The notes under the pieces were generated by a model, which did not search any database, had not been told where the DNA came from, and saw nothing but the letters and a program-made list of their open reading frames with translations. 64,000 nucleotides of DNA. It comes from Hylemonella gracilis (lineage in GTDB: Bacteria > Pseudomonadota > Gammaproteobacteria > Burkholderiales > Burkholderiaceae_C). The stretch covers positions 2,877,501 to 2,941,500 of the forward strand of contig NZ_CP031395.1 in assembly GCF_004328645.1 (NCBI RefSeq). Direction: 5' to 3'. Below, piece after piece: positions 34,580 through 43,259 of this stretch; within the stretch, counting starts at the first letter, position 1; each line of letters opens with the position of its first letter. Position numbers and translations under genes: made by a program.

Positions 34580-34656
34580 GGTGGCTGTAGCTCAGTTGGT
34601 AGAGTCCCAGATTGTGATTCTGGTCGTCGTGGGTTCGAGTCCCATCAGCCACCCCA
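34580..34656 (+). tRNA. tRNA-His (anticodon GTG)
   Basis: A 77-base cloverleaf. The acceptor GTGGCTG pairs with CAGCCAC, preceded by the extra G(-1) that pairs with the discriminator C, the hallmark of tRNA-His. Anticodon loop TTGTGAT, T loop GGTTCGAGTCC, encoded CCA. Confidence 0.97.
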
Positions 34657-34668
34657 AACACGCCAAGG

Positions 34669-34702
34669 CGCCAGCATCGGGTCATTCCATGCTGGCGTTT
34701 TT
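34669..34702 (+). terminator. rho-independent terminator after tRNA-His
   Basis: CGCCAGCAT, 11-base loop, ATGCTGGCG, then T5. It separates tRNA-His from soxY. Confidence 0.85.
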
Positions 34703-34760
34703 GCTTGGTTGACCTGCCCGCCCTTTTCAGCGCCGCAAGCACCTGCTATTTCGTTCGCCC

Positions 34761-35300
34761 ATGATCGACGACCGTCGCACCGTGTTCAAGACCCTGGGGG
34801 CCGCCGGGCTCGCGCTGGGCGCTTGGGGCGGTGGTGCCCTGCGGACACTTGCGTCGCTGGGCCTGTACAGCGGCGCGTCGGTGGCATGGGCGCAGACAAC
34901 CGCATGGCCTCTGGCAAACCGCTCGTCAGCCTTCCAGGCCCAGACTCCGGGCGATGCCCTGCAACAAATCCTCGGCGATGCGCCGGTGGTCGAGGTCGGA
35001 GAGCAGTTGATCCAGCTGCAGGTCCCCGAACTGGCCGAAAACGGTGCCATGGTGTCGGTGAGCGTGAACAGCCTGATCCCGGACACGCGGCAGATCATGC
35101 TGCTGATCGACAAGAATCCCTTCCCCCTGGTGGCCAGCTTCCACTTTCCTGACGGCACGGAGCCCGGTTTCCAGACCCGCGTAAAGATGGCCGAGAGCAG
35201 CCGCGTTCGGGTCTTGGTTCAAGCCATGCAGGGCAAGGACAAGCGCTACTACACGACCGTGAAGGAAACGCGCGTCACCTTGGGTGGCTGCGGGAACTGA
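34761..35300 (+). CDS. soxY: SoxY, sulfur-carrier protein of thiosulfate oxidation
   Basis: 179 residues. A twin-arginine signal (DDRRTVFKTLGAAGLALG) leads to the periplasm. The body carries the SoxY fold, and the C-terminus reads GGCGN with the substrate-binding Cys; the family ends in GGCGG. In the Sox system SoxY covalently carries the sulfur chain in complex with SoxZ. Only soxZ follows; soxAX, soxB and soxCD are not in this window, so it may use Sox proteins encoded elsewhere or serve a different sulfur path. Confidence 0.92.
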   Translation: MIDDRRTVFKTLGAAGLALGAWGGGALRTLASLGLYSGASVAWAQTTAWPLANRSSAFQAQTPGDALQQILGDAPVVEVGEQLIQLQVPELAENGAMVSVSVNSLIPDTRQIMLLIDKNPFPLVASFHFPDGTEPGFQTRVKMAESSRVRVLVQAMQGKDKRYYTTVKETRVTLGGCGN

Positions 35301-35305
35301 CGCGC

Positions 35306-35650
35306 ATGAGCACCGACCTGCCTTCGCCCGAGCCGATGCGCCTGCGTGCCAATCACGCCAACGGCGTGACCGAGGTACGGGTGCTGGTGAAGCACATCAT
35401 GGAAACCGGCCAGCGCCACGACGGAAGCGGTCGGGTCATTCCCCCGCACTACATCACCGAGGTACTGGCCCACCATGTCGGAGCGCAAGGCACGCCGCGC
35501 CTGGTGTTGCAAGCGCAATGGAGCACGGCCATCGCCCAGAACCCTGTGCTCTTCTGCCAATTCAAGGGCGGCGCGCCAGGAGACAAAGTCGTTCTGCAAT
35601 GGGTGGACAACCTGGGTGCGCGTCGCACCGACGAAACGCAGATCCGCTGA
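35306..35650 (+). CDS. soxZ: SoxZ, partner of SoxY
   Basis: 114 residues (MRLRANHANGVTEVRVLVKHIMETGQRHD, then GRVIPPHYITEV). The immunoglobulin-like SoxZ fold forms a heterodimer with SoxY. It has no signal peptide, as normal: it is exported together with SoxY. It lies 5 bases after soxY. Confidence 0.93.
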   Translation: MSTDLPSPEPMRLRANHANGVTEVRVLVKHIMETGQRHDGSGRVIPPHYITEVLAHHVGAQGTPRLVLQAQWSTAIAQNPVLFCQFKGGAPGDKVVLQWVDNLGARRTDETQIR

Positions 35651-35676
35651 GCCAGCACGACACGACAGGCATGGTC

Positions 35677-36792
35677 ATGCGCTGGGACATCTTCTGCAAA
35701 GTCATCGACAACTACGGTGACATCGGCGTGTGCTGGCGCTTGGCGCGCCAGATCGCCGCGCATGGGCAAGAAGCGCGGCTGTGGGTGGACGATGCCTTGG
35801 CCCTGGCCTGGATGGCGCCCGACCTGGCCGAGGGCGTAGACGTTCGGCCCTGGCAAGGACAGGCCCCCAACGGCCTGCCGCGGGGTGATGTCCTGATCGA
35901 AGCCTTTGGCTGCGACATCACACCGGACTGGGTCCAGGCCGTCGCCACGGCGGATACGGCCTGGATCAACCTCGAATACCTGAGCGCGGAACCTTATGTG
36001 GAACGCATGCACGGCCTGCCCTCGCCGGTGCTCAGCGGCCCTCTGGCGGGCTGGCGCAAGCGCTTCTTCTACCCAGGCTTCACATCGGCCACCGGCGGGC
36101 TACTGCGCGAACCTGATCTGCCACGACGCCAGCACCGCTTCGATCGCGAGGCCTGGCTCACGGCCCAAGGCATCCAGCGCAAAGACGGGGAACGGCTGGT
36201 CTCGCTGTTCTGCTACGAACCCGTGGCCTTGGCCTCCCTGCTCGATCAGCTGGAGCAACCGCAGGAGGACGGAGAACCCGATGGACCGCCCCGCCTCACG
36301 CACCTGCTCGTCACGGCGGGCCGCGCTACGGCGGCGGTCCAGGCGCTGATGCGGGGACGGAGCACATCGCCTTCGTCACGCCTATGCGTTCACTACCTGC
36401 CCCGTCTGAGCCAAGACGATTACGACCACCTGCTGTGGGCCTGCGACCTGAACTTCGTGCGCGGCGAGGATTCCCTGGTTCGGGCCCTCTGGGCCGCGCG
36501 GCCAAGCCCGGCAGGCGATCTGCAGTCCATCCCCTTCATCTGGCAGATCTACCCCCAGCACGACGACGCTCACCACGACAAACTCCAGGCTTTCCTGAAC
36601 TGGATGCGGGCACCATCGTCGCTGCGGGCTTTTCATGACACTTGGAACGGACTGGATGCGGCCCCTCTTGCAGGCCTGGACATCAGTGCCTGGGGCAAGG
36701 TTGCGCAACAAGCCCGCGCGCGGGCGCTCGAACCGGAAGATCTGTTTTCACAGCTGCGGGCCATGGCCGCGACGATGGCACCACGTGCCTAA
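35677..36792 (+). CDS. earP: EF-P arginine rhamnosyltransferase EarP
   Basis: 371 residues starting MRWDIFCKVIDNYGDIGVCWRLARQ, diagnostic of EarP, a GT-B fold enzyme that adds rhamnose from dTDP-rhamnose to Arg32 of EF-P. Other conserved stretches: INLEYLSAEPYVERMHGLPSP, WRKRFFYPGFTSATGGLLREP, and RGEDSLVRALWAARP near the nucleotide-sugar site. The start at 35677 is used; ATG 35671 adds two residues. Its target efp is at 41701, unusually far away. Confidence 0.94.
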   Translation: MRWDIFCKVIDNYGDIGVCWRLARQIAAHGQEARLWVDDALALAWMAPDLAEGVDVRPWQGQAPNGLPRGDVLIEAFGCDITPDWVQAVATADTAWINLEYLSAEPYVERMHGLPSPVLSGPLAGWRKRFFYPGFTSATGGLLREPDLPRRQHRFDREAWLTAQGIQRKDGERLVSLFCYEPVALASLLDQLEQPQEDGEPDGPPRLTHLLVTAGRATAAVQALMRGRSTSPSSRLCVHYLPRLSQDDYDHLLWACDLNFVRGEDSLVRALWAARPSPAGDLQSIPFIWQIYPQHDDAHHDKLQAFLNWMRAPSSLRAFHDTWNGLDAAPLAGLDISAWGKVAQQARARALEPEDLFSQLRAMAATMAPRA

Positions 36793-36810
36793 GCTCTTGG
36801 CACCCGTCTT

Positions 36811-36827
36811 CTTAAGCCTGCCTTAAA
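36811..36827 (+). promoter_or_regulatory. PmrA-box-like site upstream of PAP2-pmrAB
   Basis: CTTAAG-CCTGC-CTTAAA, a direct repeat of CTTAA with 5-base spacing. This is the known PmrA consensus form, 43 bases before the PAP2 ATG. The same arrangement occurs upstream of eptA at 41468-41484. Confidence 0.7.
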
Positions 36828-36869
36828 TCTAGCCCCGCATACTTGCAGGTTTTCCGCAGGGGAGACTCC

Positions 36870-37568
36870 ATGCAAGCCGCAGAAACAACACTGTTCAGGC
36901 GCCACGCCTGGCTCACCCTGGCGTCTTTGGCCCTGATACTGCTCTGGGACGCGCTCAGCTATCGCTATGGCCTGGACACCTGGCTCGCCGAGCCCTGGGC
37001 CTCCAGCACCGGATTCGCCCTCAAGAATCACTGGCTGCTCAGCAACGTTTTGCACGATGGTGCGCGCAAACTCGCCGCGGTGCTGGCACTGATTCTGCTG
37101 ATTGCCATATGGCGGCCTGTCGGTGCCCTCAGGCAACTCACACGCGTCGAGCGCATCTGGCTGTTGACCACCATCGTCTCCGCACTGCTGCTCGTCAACC
37201 TCCTCAAGCTCGCGAGCTCGAGCAGTTGTCCCTGGGACATGCAGCCCTTCGGTGGCCAAGCCAGCTACGTCTCGCACTGGGCCTGGGGCTTGCTCGACGG
37301 GGGACCCGGTCATTGCTTTCCTGCTGGACACGCCAGCGCAGGGTTTTCCTGGATTGCTGCTTATTTTGTCTTGCGGCCCCATGCACCTCGCGCAGCCATG
37401 CGCTGGCTCTGTTTGGCACTGGCGGCAGGCTTTATCTTGGGTTTCGTGCAACAACTTCGCGGTGCTCACTACCTGAGCCACACGCTGTGGTCGGCATGGC
37501 TGTGCTGGTCCTGGGCTTGGCTGTGCAGCCTTCTGTTACCTGTTTTGACACGCAAAAACACGGATTGA
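36870..37568 (+). CDS. PAP2-family membrane phosphatase, lipid A-linked by context
   Basis: 232 residues, about five to six membrane helices. PAP2 motifs: a relaxed C1 (KLASSSSCPWD), C2 CFPAGHASAG (histidine of PSGH-type) and C3 RGAHYLSHTLWSAW. Such enzymes act on lipid phosphates at the outer face of the inner membrane; LpxE and LpxT act on the lipid A 1-phosphate. Here it starts an operon with the PmrA/PmrB-like pair (9-base gap) under a PmrA box, so lipid A is the likely substrate. The exact reaction is inference. GGGGAG precedes the ATG. Confidence 0.82.
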   Translation: MQAAETTLFRRHAWLTLASLALILLWDALSYRYGLDTWLAEPWASSTGFALKNHWLLSNVLHDGARKLAAVLALILLIAIWRPVGALRQLTRVERIWLLTTIVSALLLVNLLKLASSSSCPWDMQPFGGQASYVSHWAWGLLDGGPGHCFPAGHASAGFSWIAAYFVLRPHAPRAAMRWLCLALAAGFILGFVQQLRGAHYLSHTLWSAWLCWSWAWLCSLLLPVLTRKNTD

Positions 37569-37577
37569 ACCTCCAAG

Positions 37578-38243
37578 ATGAGACTTTTGCTCATTGAGGA
37601 TGACCCCATGATCGGCCGTGCCATGCGCCAAGGCCTGGGCGACGCCGGTTTCGCAGTGGACTGGGTCGAGTCAGGCCGTGCGGCTGAATTGGCCCTGGCC
37701 AACGGTGTCTACGACCTGGCCCTGCTGGATCTGGGCCTACCAGATACGGATGGCATTCATCTGCTGCGGGCACTGCGCGCGCAACACTCCGAACTGGCCA
37801 AGCTGCCCGTTCTCATCGCCACGGCCCGTGACGCAGTGGCGGACCGCATCACGGGCCTCAACGCGGGTGCGGATGACTACGTACTCAAGCCATTTGACCT
37901 GGACGAACTGATTGCCCGCGTGCGGGCCCTGCTGCGCCGACGTGGTGGTGGCGCTTCACCCCTGCTCGAATGCGGCAACCTCGCGCTGGACACCGTGCGG
38001 CGCGAAGTGCGGCTGGACCAGCAGCCCATCGCCTTGTCCCCGCGCGAGTTCGCGCTGCTGGAAGCGCTCATGCAGCGCCCTGGGGCGGTCCTCTCGCGTG
38101 AACAGCTGGAAGACACCATCTACGGTTGGGAACAGGAAGTCGGCAGCAACGCCATCGAAGTGCACCTGCATCACCTGCGCCGCAAACTGGGGGTCGATCG
38201 CATCCGCAACGTGCGCGGCGTGGGGTACAAAGTCATCCCTTGA
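37578..38243 (+). CDS. pmrA: OmpR-family response regulator, PmrA/QseB-like
   Basis: 221 residues. The receiver domain has acidic residues EDD at 7-9, phospho-acceptor Asp51 (LLDLGLPD) and Lys in DDYVLKPFDL. A C-terminal winged-helix DNA-binding domain follows (SPREFALLEALMQRPGAVLSREQLEDTIYGWE). It pairs with the kinase downstream. The PmrA boxes at 36811 and 41468 suggest it activates its own operon and eptA. The pmrA name rests on this context. Confidence 0.88.
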   Translation: MRLLLIEDDPMIGRAMRQGLGDAGFAVDWVESGRAAELALANGVYDLALLDLGLPDTDGIHLLRALRAQHSELAKLPVLIATARDAVADRITGLNAGADDYVLKPFDLDELIARVRALLRRRGGGASPLLECGNLALDTVRREVRLDQQPIALSPREFALLEALMQRPGAVLSREQLEDTIYGWEQEVGSNAIEVHLHHLRRKLGVDRIRNVRGVGYKVIP

Positions 38244-38294
38244 GTATCGCCCCGAAGCCTCTGACTTCCTCTGTTCGATTGTCCGCCCGACACC

Positions 38295-39683
38295 ATGCAA
38301 ACCTCCATCCACCGCAGGGTACTCACTTGGTCCTTGGGGGCCTTGGCACTGGGCGCGGCCTTGCTGCTGGTGGGCTTCTACAAGGTGCTCGCCGACGAAA
38401 TGGGGGAGGTATTTGCGGACAACCTCAAGCAGGTGGCCTTGGCCGTGGCCAACCACCCAGACGCCCGAGATGGACAGTCTTCTGAAGAAGTGCGGCGACT
38501 GGCTCAGCAGTTGCCACGCATCTACGAAGAGTACGGAGATTTTGAGTTTGTCACGGCGGTTTGGACGCGCGAAGGGAGGCTGCTGCACACCTCCGACCCT
38601 CGAGCCCGCCTGCCTTTTCTGGTGCGCAACGGCTTGTCCATGGTCGAAACCTACACCCCGGACGGCACGGGTCGGTGGCATATCTACACGATCGTGCTGG
38701 AAGATCGCATCGTGCAAGCGGCCCAACGCGCCGATGAACGCGATGTGCTCGCCCGCGAGACCGCCAACAAGCTGACCCTGCCCATTGTCGGCCTGCTGAC
38801 GCTGGTGGCGGGTCTGCTGACGTACGCGCTGCGACGGGGACTCGCGCCCTTGTCCAGCGCGGCCGCCGACGTGGCGGCGCGCAGCGCCGAGATACTGCAC
38901 CCGATACCGTTGCAGGTGTACCCGCCCGAGCTGCATCCGCTGGTCAGCGCCACGAACGACCTGATGGCGCGCCTAGGTCACGCACTGGCCCTGCAACGCA
39001 ATTTTCTCGCCGACGCCGCGCATGAACTGCGCACGCCGGTCGCCGCGCTGCGCCTGCAACTGCAACTCCTGGAACGCGCGGGGGGCGAGGCACAACGCCG
39101 ACAGGCTTTGGTGGACCTGCGCGCGGGCGTGGAGCGAGCGCAACGGCTCATCGAACAGCTTCTGCAATTGTCGCGCCTGGCCCCTGACGCGCCCATGCCA
39201 ACGCATCATCCCGTGGACCTGCAAGGCCTTGCGCGCTCCGTGGTCAGCCTGTTCAGCGCCCGGGCCGATGAGCGGGGCGTGGATCTAGGCGTTCTGCTCG
39301 CGCGCTCCGTGGCCGATGATTCCAATGCCCCCGGCCCCATCGTGCAGGGGGATGTTCAGCAGCTCACCATCTTGCTGTCGAACTTGGTGGACAACGCCCT
39401 GCGTCACACACCGGCGGGTGGACGCGTGGATGTTGCCACCGAGACGGACAAGGGCCAGGCCAGTCTGACTGTGACGGACAGCGGCCCCGGCATTCCGCTC
39501 GGCGAGCGGCAGCGCGTGTTCGATCGTTTCTACCGTGGCCACTCAGAAGCCACTCATTCCGTCGGGAGTGGACTCGGTTTGGCCATTGTCAAAGCCGTGG
39601 CGGAGCAACATGGCGCGAGCGTGGAACTGGGCGATGCCCCGGATCACGGATTGCGCGTCACCGTGCACTTCCCGCCGACTTGA
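38295..39683 (+). CDS. pmrB: sensor histidine kinase, PmrB/QseC-like
   Basis: 462 residues. Two membrane helices (~12-34 and ~155-177) frame a periplasmic sensor domain of ~120 residues. Next come the H-box FLADAAHELRTPVAAL (phosphorylated His ~247), N-box LSNLVDNALRHTPAGG, and the ATP-lid residues TDSGPGIPLGER and HSVGSGLGLAIVKAVAEQHG. The sensor domain has several acidic residues but no clear ExxE iron motif. The end overlaps the convergent eptA by 26 bases. Confidence 0.88.
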   Translation: MQTSIHRRVLTWSLGALALGAALLLVGFYKVLADEMGEVFADNLKQVALAVANHPDARDGQSSEEVRRLAQQLPRIYEEYGDFEFVTAVWTREGRLLHTSDPRARLPFLVRNGLSMVETYTPDGTGRWHIYTIVLEDRIVQAAQRADERDVLARETANKLTLPIVGLLTLVAGLLTYALRRGLAPLSSAAADVAARSAEILHPIPLQVYPPELHPLVSATNDLMARLGHALALQRNFLADAAHELRTPVAALRLQLQLLERAGGEAQRRQALVDLRAGVERAQRLIEQLLQLSRLAPDAPMPTHHPVDLQGLARSVVSLFSARADERGVDLGVLLARSVADDSNAPGPIVQGDVQQLTILLSNLVDNALRHTPAGGRVDVATETDKGQASLTVTDSGPGIPLGERQRVFDRFYRGHSEATHSVGSGLGLAIVKAVAEQHGASVELGDAPDHGLRVTVHFPPT

Positions 39684-41442
39684 GCCCCGGACGCACCGCC
39701 GCCGCGGCAGGCGCCGCGATCGGACCTGAGGCACGACAGGGACGGAACATGTCCAGCGCCGGTTCATAGGCACTGGTTTCCACATCCAGCAGGCCGAGCA
39801 TGGAATGGAACAGATTGTCATGGCTCAGTGCCACATCCGAGCGCGCGCGCAGGCAAGCCATGTCCACCCCGAAGTTCTGCGCGAACGCCGGAGACAACCA
39901 CGCCACCATGGGCACATGGGTCTGTTCGCGTGGCGCGATGGCCCAGGGCATACCGTGCAGGTACAGGCCCGACTCGCCCAGCGATTCACCGTGGTCGGAC
40001 AGGTAGAGCATGGCGGTGTCGTAGCGACCGTTCGGTCCTCCAGCCTGAGCCAGGAAATCGATCACACGCCCCAGAACATGGTCGGTGTACAGCAGTGAAT
40101 TGTCGTAGGCGTTGCGCACTTGCTCCGACGTGCAGTTGCGCAGACTCTCGTCCTCGCAGGCCGGTCCGAATCGCTTGTAGGCGGCCGGATACCGCCGATA
40201 GTAGGCGGGTCCATGGCTGCCGAGTTGATGCAGCACGATGAACAGGTTGCCTCGCCCATCGGCGGCGATCTGGGGCAACCCCTGAACCAGGATTTCGTCC
40301 AGGCATTGACCTTCGAAGCACAATCCTTCCACCTTGGCGTGGTTCAGGCTCTGGGTCGGCAAGCCGTCGCACACCCCCTTGCAACCGCTCTGGTTGTCGC
40401 GCCACAGCACCTGGAAGCCCGCACGTGCCAGCACCTGTAGCAATGTCTCATGCGTGAGGATCTGCTCCTCGTTGTAATGCCTGCGCCCGAACGGCGAGAA
40501 CATGCAAGGCAGGGAAACCTCGGTGGAGGTGCCGCAAGACGTGACCTGCGAGAAGTTCACCAATTGCCCCGTCGCCTGGTGGCGCGTGAGTTCCGGATTG
40601 GTCGGACGCTCATACCCGTTGAGAGAGAAATTCGGCGCCCGGGCTGTCTCCCCGACGACCAGCACGAAAAGGGCCGGCCGGCCGCGGCGACCCCTTTGCT
40701 GCCAAACCCCGCCCAGACGCGCGTCGGCCCCCACCACCTCCCTGGCTTGCCTTGATTGCAACACGCCGGGGCCTGCAGCCTCGCGCACCGCCGCGACCAC
40801 CAGATTGCCCGGCGTGAGCAGGTAGCGCACCTCCTTGTGGTTGCGGTTGAGCGCGGCGAAATCGGCGGACACCGCCCACACGCTCAGCACGACCAACACC
40901 AAGGCCGCGGCAATCGACAGCGCGCGCCACACCAGCGTGCGCCCCCAGGAGCGGGCTGGGATGCGCGGCCACCAGAGCAGCACCGCGGGCAAGGCACCGA
41001 ACAGCGTCACGTGCCAGACCAAGCCCCAGTTCAAGAGCTCGCTCGCCTCGTCCCAGTTCGTCGCCAACACGTTGCGCAGCATGTCCTTGTCAAAATGAAC
41101 GGCATAACGGTCCATGTACCAGGCTGCCGTGGCCGAAGCCAGGAACAGGATGGCCAACAGGGGGCGCACGCCACGACGTGGAAGGGGCAATGTCACCAGC
41201 GCCATCGCGGCGAAGTACGCGGAGGCGCAGGCCACGAGCAATGCGGTCGCGAACCCCCAACTTGAAAGTACTCCCATGTCGCGCCCGACCATGGCCGCAC
41301 GCCAGAACGGTCCGTTGCATGCGAGCAATAAGTACATCGCACCTAGCGCCAACAAGGCTTCGGCGGAAAGCTGGGGGCGTGTCTGAAACCAGCGTTTCGT
41401 GTTTTGCGCCTGATCCTGCGATGTTTTTTTCCAGATTTTCAT
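39658..41442 (-). CDS. eptA: lipid A phosphoethanolamine transferase, EptA family
   Basis: 594 residues. An N-terminal five-helix membrane domain (~30-215) is followed by a periplasmic sulfatase-like domain. The catalytic Thr lies in SCGTSTEVSLPCMFSPFGR, and zinc ligands in VVGETARAPNFSLNGYERPTNP and LSDHGESLGE are all present; paired cysteines support disulfides. It moves phosphoethanolamine from phosphatidylethanolamine to lipid A phosphates, giving polymyxin resistance in relatives. ATG 41442 is used; a TTG three codons before is possible. A PmrA box lies 26 bases upstream. Confidence 0.92.
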   Translation of the reverse strand: MKIWKKTSQDQAQNTKRWFQTRPQLSAEALLALGAMYLLLACNGPFWRAAMVGRDMGVLSSWGFATALLVACASAYFAAMALVTLPLPRRGVRPLLAILFLASATAAWYMDRYAVHFDKDMLRNVLATNWDEASELLNWGLVWHVTLFGALPAVLLWWPRIPARSWGRTLVWRALSIAAALVLVVLSVWAVSADFAALNRNHKEVRYLLTPGNLVVAAVREAAGPGVLQSRQAREVVGADARLGGVWQQRGRRGRPALFVLVVGETARAPNFSLNGYERPTNPELTRHQATGQLVNFSQVTSCGTSTEVSLPCMFSPFGRRHYNEEQILTHETLLQVLARAGFQVLWRDNQSGCKGVCDGLPTQSLNHAKVEGLCFEGQCLDEILVQGLPQIAADGRGNLFIVLHQLGSHGPAYYRRYPAAYKRFGPACEDESLRNCTSEQVRNAYDNSLLYTDHVLGRVIDFLAQAGGPNGRYDTAMLYLSDHGESLGESGLYLHGMPWAIAPREQTHVPMVAWLSPAFAQNFGVDMACLRARSDVALSHDNLFHSMLGLLDVETSAYEPALDMFRPCRASGPIAAPAAAAVRPGLKSAGSAR

Positions 41443-41467
41443 GAGGTGCAAGCATGCGCCCCGGACA

Positions 41468-41484
41468 CTTAAGCGTGCCTTAAA
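41468..41484 (-). promoter_or_regulatory. PmrA-box-like site upstream of eptA
   Basis: CTTAAG-CGTGC-CTTAAA as written on the plus strand, 26 bases from the eptA ATG. Same half-sites and spacing as the box at 36811-36827. Confidence 0.7.
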
Positions 41485-41700
41485 CCCTGCGCAACCTCAC
41501 TCGGCTGCATGACGCGACGACTGTGCTGTGCAGGCCATGCGCGGGCACGCCCGAACCCAATTCAGCGCCAGGAACCCGCTCCTGCAGCTGGTTGGCTGGG
41601 CCAAGAGCCAAAAAACGCTAAAATCAAGGGCTTTGCAGAACGCCGCCGGAAGTCTTGGAGCGGCCCAGTCATTTTCCGCATCTCTGGAATCCCATACACC

Positions 41701-42255
41701 ATGAAAATCGCTCAAGAAATCCGCGCCGGCAACGTCATCATGCACGGCAAGGATCCGATGGTCGTGCTCAAGACCGAATACGCCCGCGGCGGCCGCAATG
41801 CCGCCACCGTGCGCATGAAGCTCAAAAGCCTGATCGCCAACTTCGGCACCGAAGTCGTGTTCAAGGCCGACGACAAGATGGACCAGGTCATTCTGGAAAA
41901 GAAGGAATGCACCTACTCCTACTTCGCCGACCCGATGTACGTCTGCATGGACACCGAATTCAACCAGTACGAGGTGGAAGCCGAGAACATGGGTGACGCC
42001 CTGCACTACCTGGAAGACGGCATGGCCGTGGAAGTGGTGTTCTACGACGGCAAGGCCATCTCGGTCGAACTGCCCACCAGCGTCGTGCGCGAGATCACCT
42101 GGACCGAACCCGCCGTCAAGGGCGACACCTCGGGCAAGGTGCTCAAGCCCGCCAAGATCGCCACCGGTTTTGAAGTGCCGGTTCCGCTCTTCGTGTCGCA
42201 GGGCGACAAGATCGAAATCGACACCCGCACGGGTGAATACCGCAAGCGTGTCTGA
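41701..42255 (+). CDS. efp: translation elongation factor P, Arg32 type
   Basis: 184 residues of the three-domain EF-P. The loop at residues 28-35 reads YARGGRNA with Arg at position 32, the residue rhamnosylated by EarP (35677). EF-P rescues ribosomes stalled at polyproline. A TAAAAT -10-like hexamer lies at 41618-41623. No epmA/epmB lysine-type system is needed. Confidence 0.96.
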   Translation: MKIAQEIRAGNVIMHGKDPMVVLKTEYARGGRNAATVRMKLKSLIANFGTEVVFKADDKMDQVILEKKECTYSYFADPMYVCMDTEFNQYEVEAENMGDALHYLEDGMAVEVVFYDGKAISVELPTSVVREITWTEPAVKGDTSGKVLKPAKIATGFEVPVPLFVSQGDKIEIDTRTGEYRKRV

Positions 42256-42322
42256 GCACGTTCAGCCGCAAGCGCGCATGACTTTGGCGCCTGCACCGAC
42301 GTCATCGCCGACAATGGCCGGC

Positions 42323-42350
42323 AAGGCTCCTCTTCGCAGGAGCCTTTTTT
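42323..42350 (+). terminator. rho-independent terminator after efp
   Basis: AAGGCTCC, 8-base loop, GGAGCCTT, then a run of T. It lies 68 bases after the efp stop and 25 bases before the LOG gene. Confidence 0.85.
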
Positions 42351-42374
42351 CTTGAGTCTTTCGATAATCGAATC

Positions 42375-43259
42375 ATGCTGAAACACGCCCGAGACCTCAA
42401 CCCGCGCACCTTGGCCGACGCATGGGACGACCTCAAGGCCCACGCCGATGCCGGCCTGCCGCTGGGCGCCGATGCCTACCGGCTGGCCTTTGCCGATCCC
42501 GAATTCCTGCTGCGCCGCGAGACACGCGGTATCCGCTTTCAGCTGGAGCTGATGAAACCCGATCTGGAGCAGCAGGAACAGGGCATCGAGCACACCGTGG
42601 TGGTCTATGGCAGCGCCCGCACCCCCTCACCCGAACAGGCCCAATCCAATCTGGAAGCGGCCAGACTTAGCGGCGACGCCGAAGCGCTGAAACGCGCGGA
42701 ACGTGATGTGCGCAACGCCCGCAACTACGACGCCGCCCGGCGTTTCGGCAAGCTGGCGGCCGAACACGGCGCGCGCTTGCCACAAAACGAGCGTTTCTAC
42801 ATCTGCACCGGCGGCGGCCCCGGCATCATGGAAGCGGCCAACCGCGGCGCGCACGAGGCCGGTGCGCTCAACGTCGGCCTGAACATCACGCTGCAGCACG
42901 AGCAAAGTGGCAACCGCTACATCTCGCCCAGCCTGAGCTTCAAGTTCCACTACTTCGCGCTGCGCAAGATGCACTTCATGATGCGCGCCAAGGCGTTGGT
43001 CGCCTTCCCCGGCGGCTTCGGCACGCTGGACGAGCTGTTCGAGGTGCTGACGCTGGTGCAGACCGGCAAGTCTGAGCGGGTACCCGTCGTGCTCTACAAC
43101 AGCGCCTTCTGGAAACGGCTCATCCACTTCGATCTGCTGATCGAGGAAGGCCTGATCTCGCCCCAGGACGTGGAACTGTTCCGCATCGTCGACACGCCGG
43201 AAGCGGCCTGGGAAGCGATCCAGTCTTTCTACACGTCCGACACCGCACCACGCGGCTGA
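42375..43259 (+). CDS. LOG family protein (cytokinin riboside 5'-monophosphate phosphoribohydrolase type)
   Basis: 294 residues. The Rossmann-like LOG core starts at ~72 (HTVVVYGSARTPSP) and has the GGGPGIMEAANRGA and PGGFGTLDELFE motifs that bind and hydrolyse nucleotide 5'-monophosphates. A ~70-residue N-terminal extension and a charged insert (~85-120) are typical of the longer bacterial branch. Likely nucleotide base release; the natural substrate is not known. It overlaps the convergent MFS gene by 31 bases. Confidence 0.88.
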   Translation: MLKHARDLNPRTLADAWDDLKAHADAGLPLGADAYRLAFADPEFLLRRETRGIRFQLELMKPDLEQQEQGIEHTVVVYGSARTPSPEQAQSNLEAARLSGDAEALKRAERDVRNARNYDAARRFGKLAAEHGARLPQNERFYICTGGGPGIMEAANRGAHEAGALNVGLNITLQHEQSGNRYISPSLSFKFHYFALRKMHFMMRAKALVAFPGGFGTLDELFEVLTLVQTGKSERVPVVLYNSAFWKRLIHFDLLIEEGLISPQDVELFRIVDTPEAAWEAIQSFYTSDTAPRG

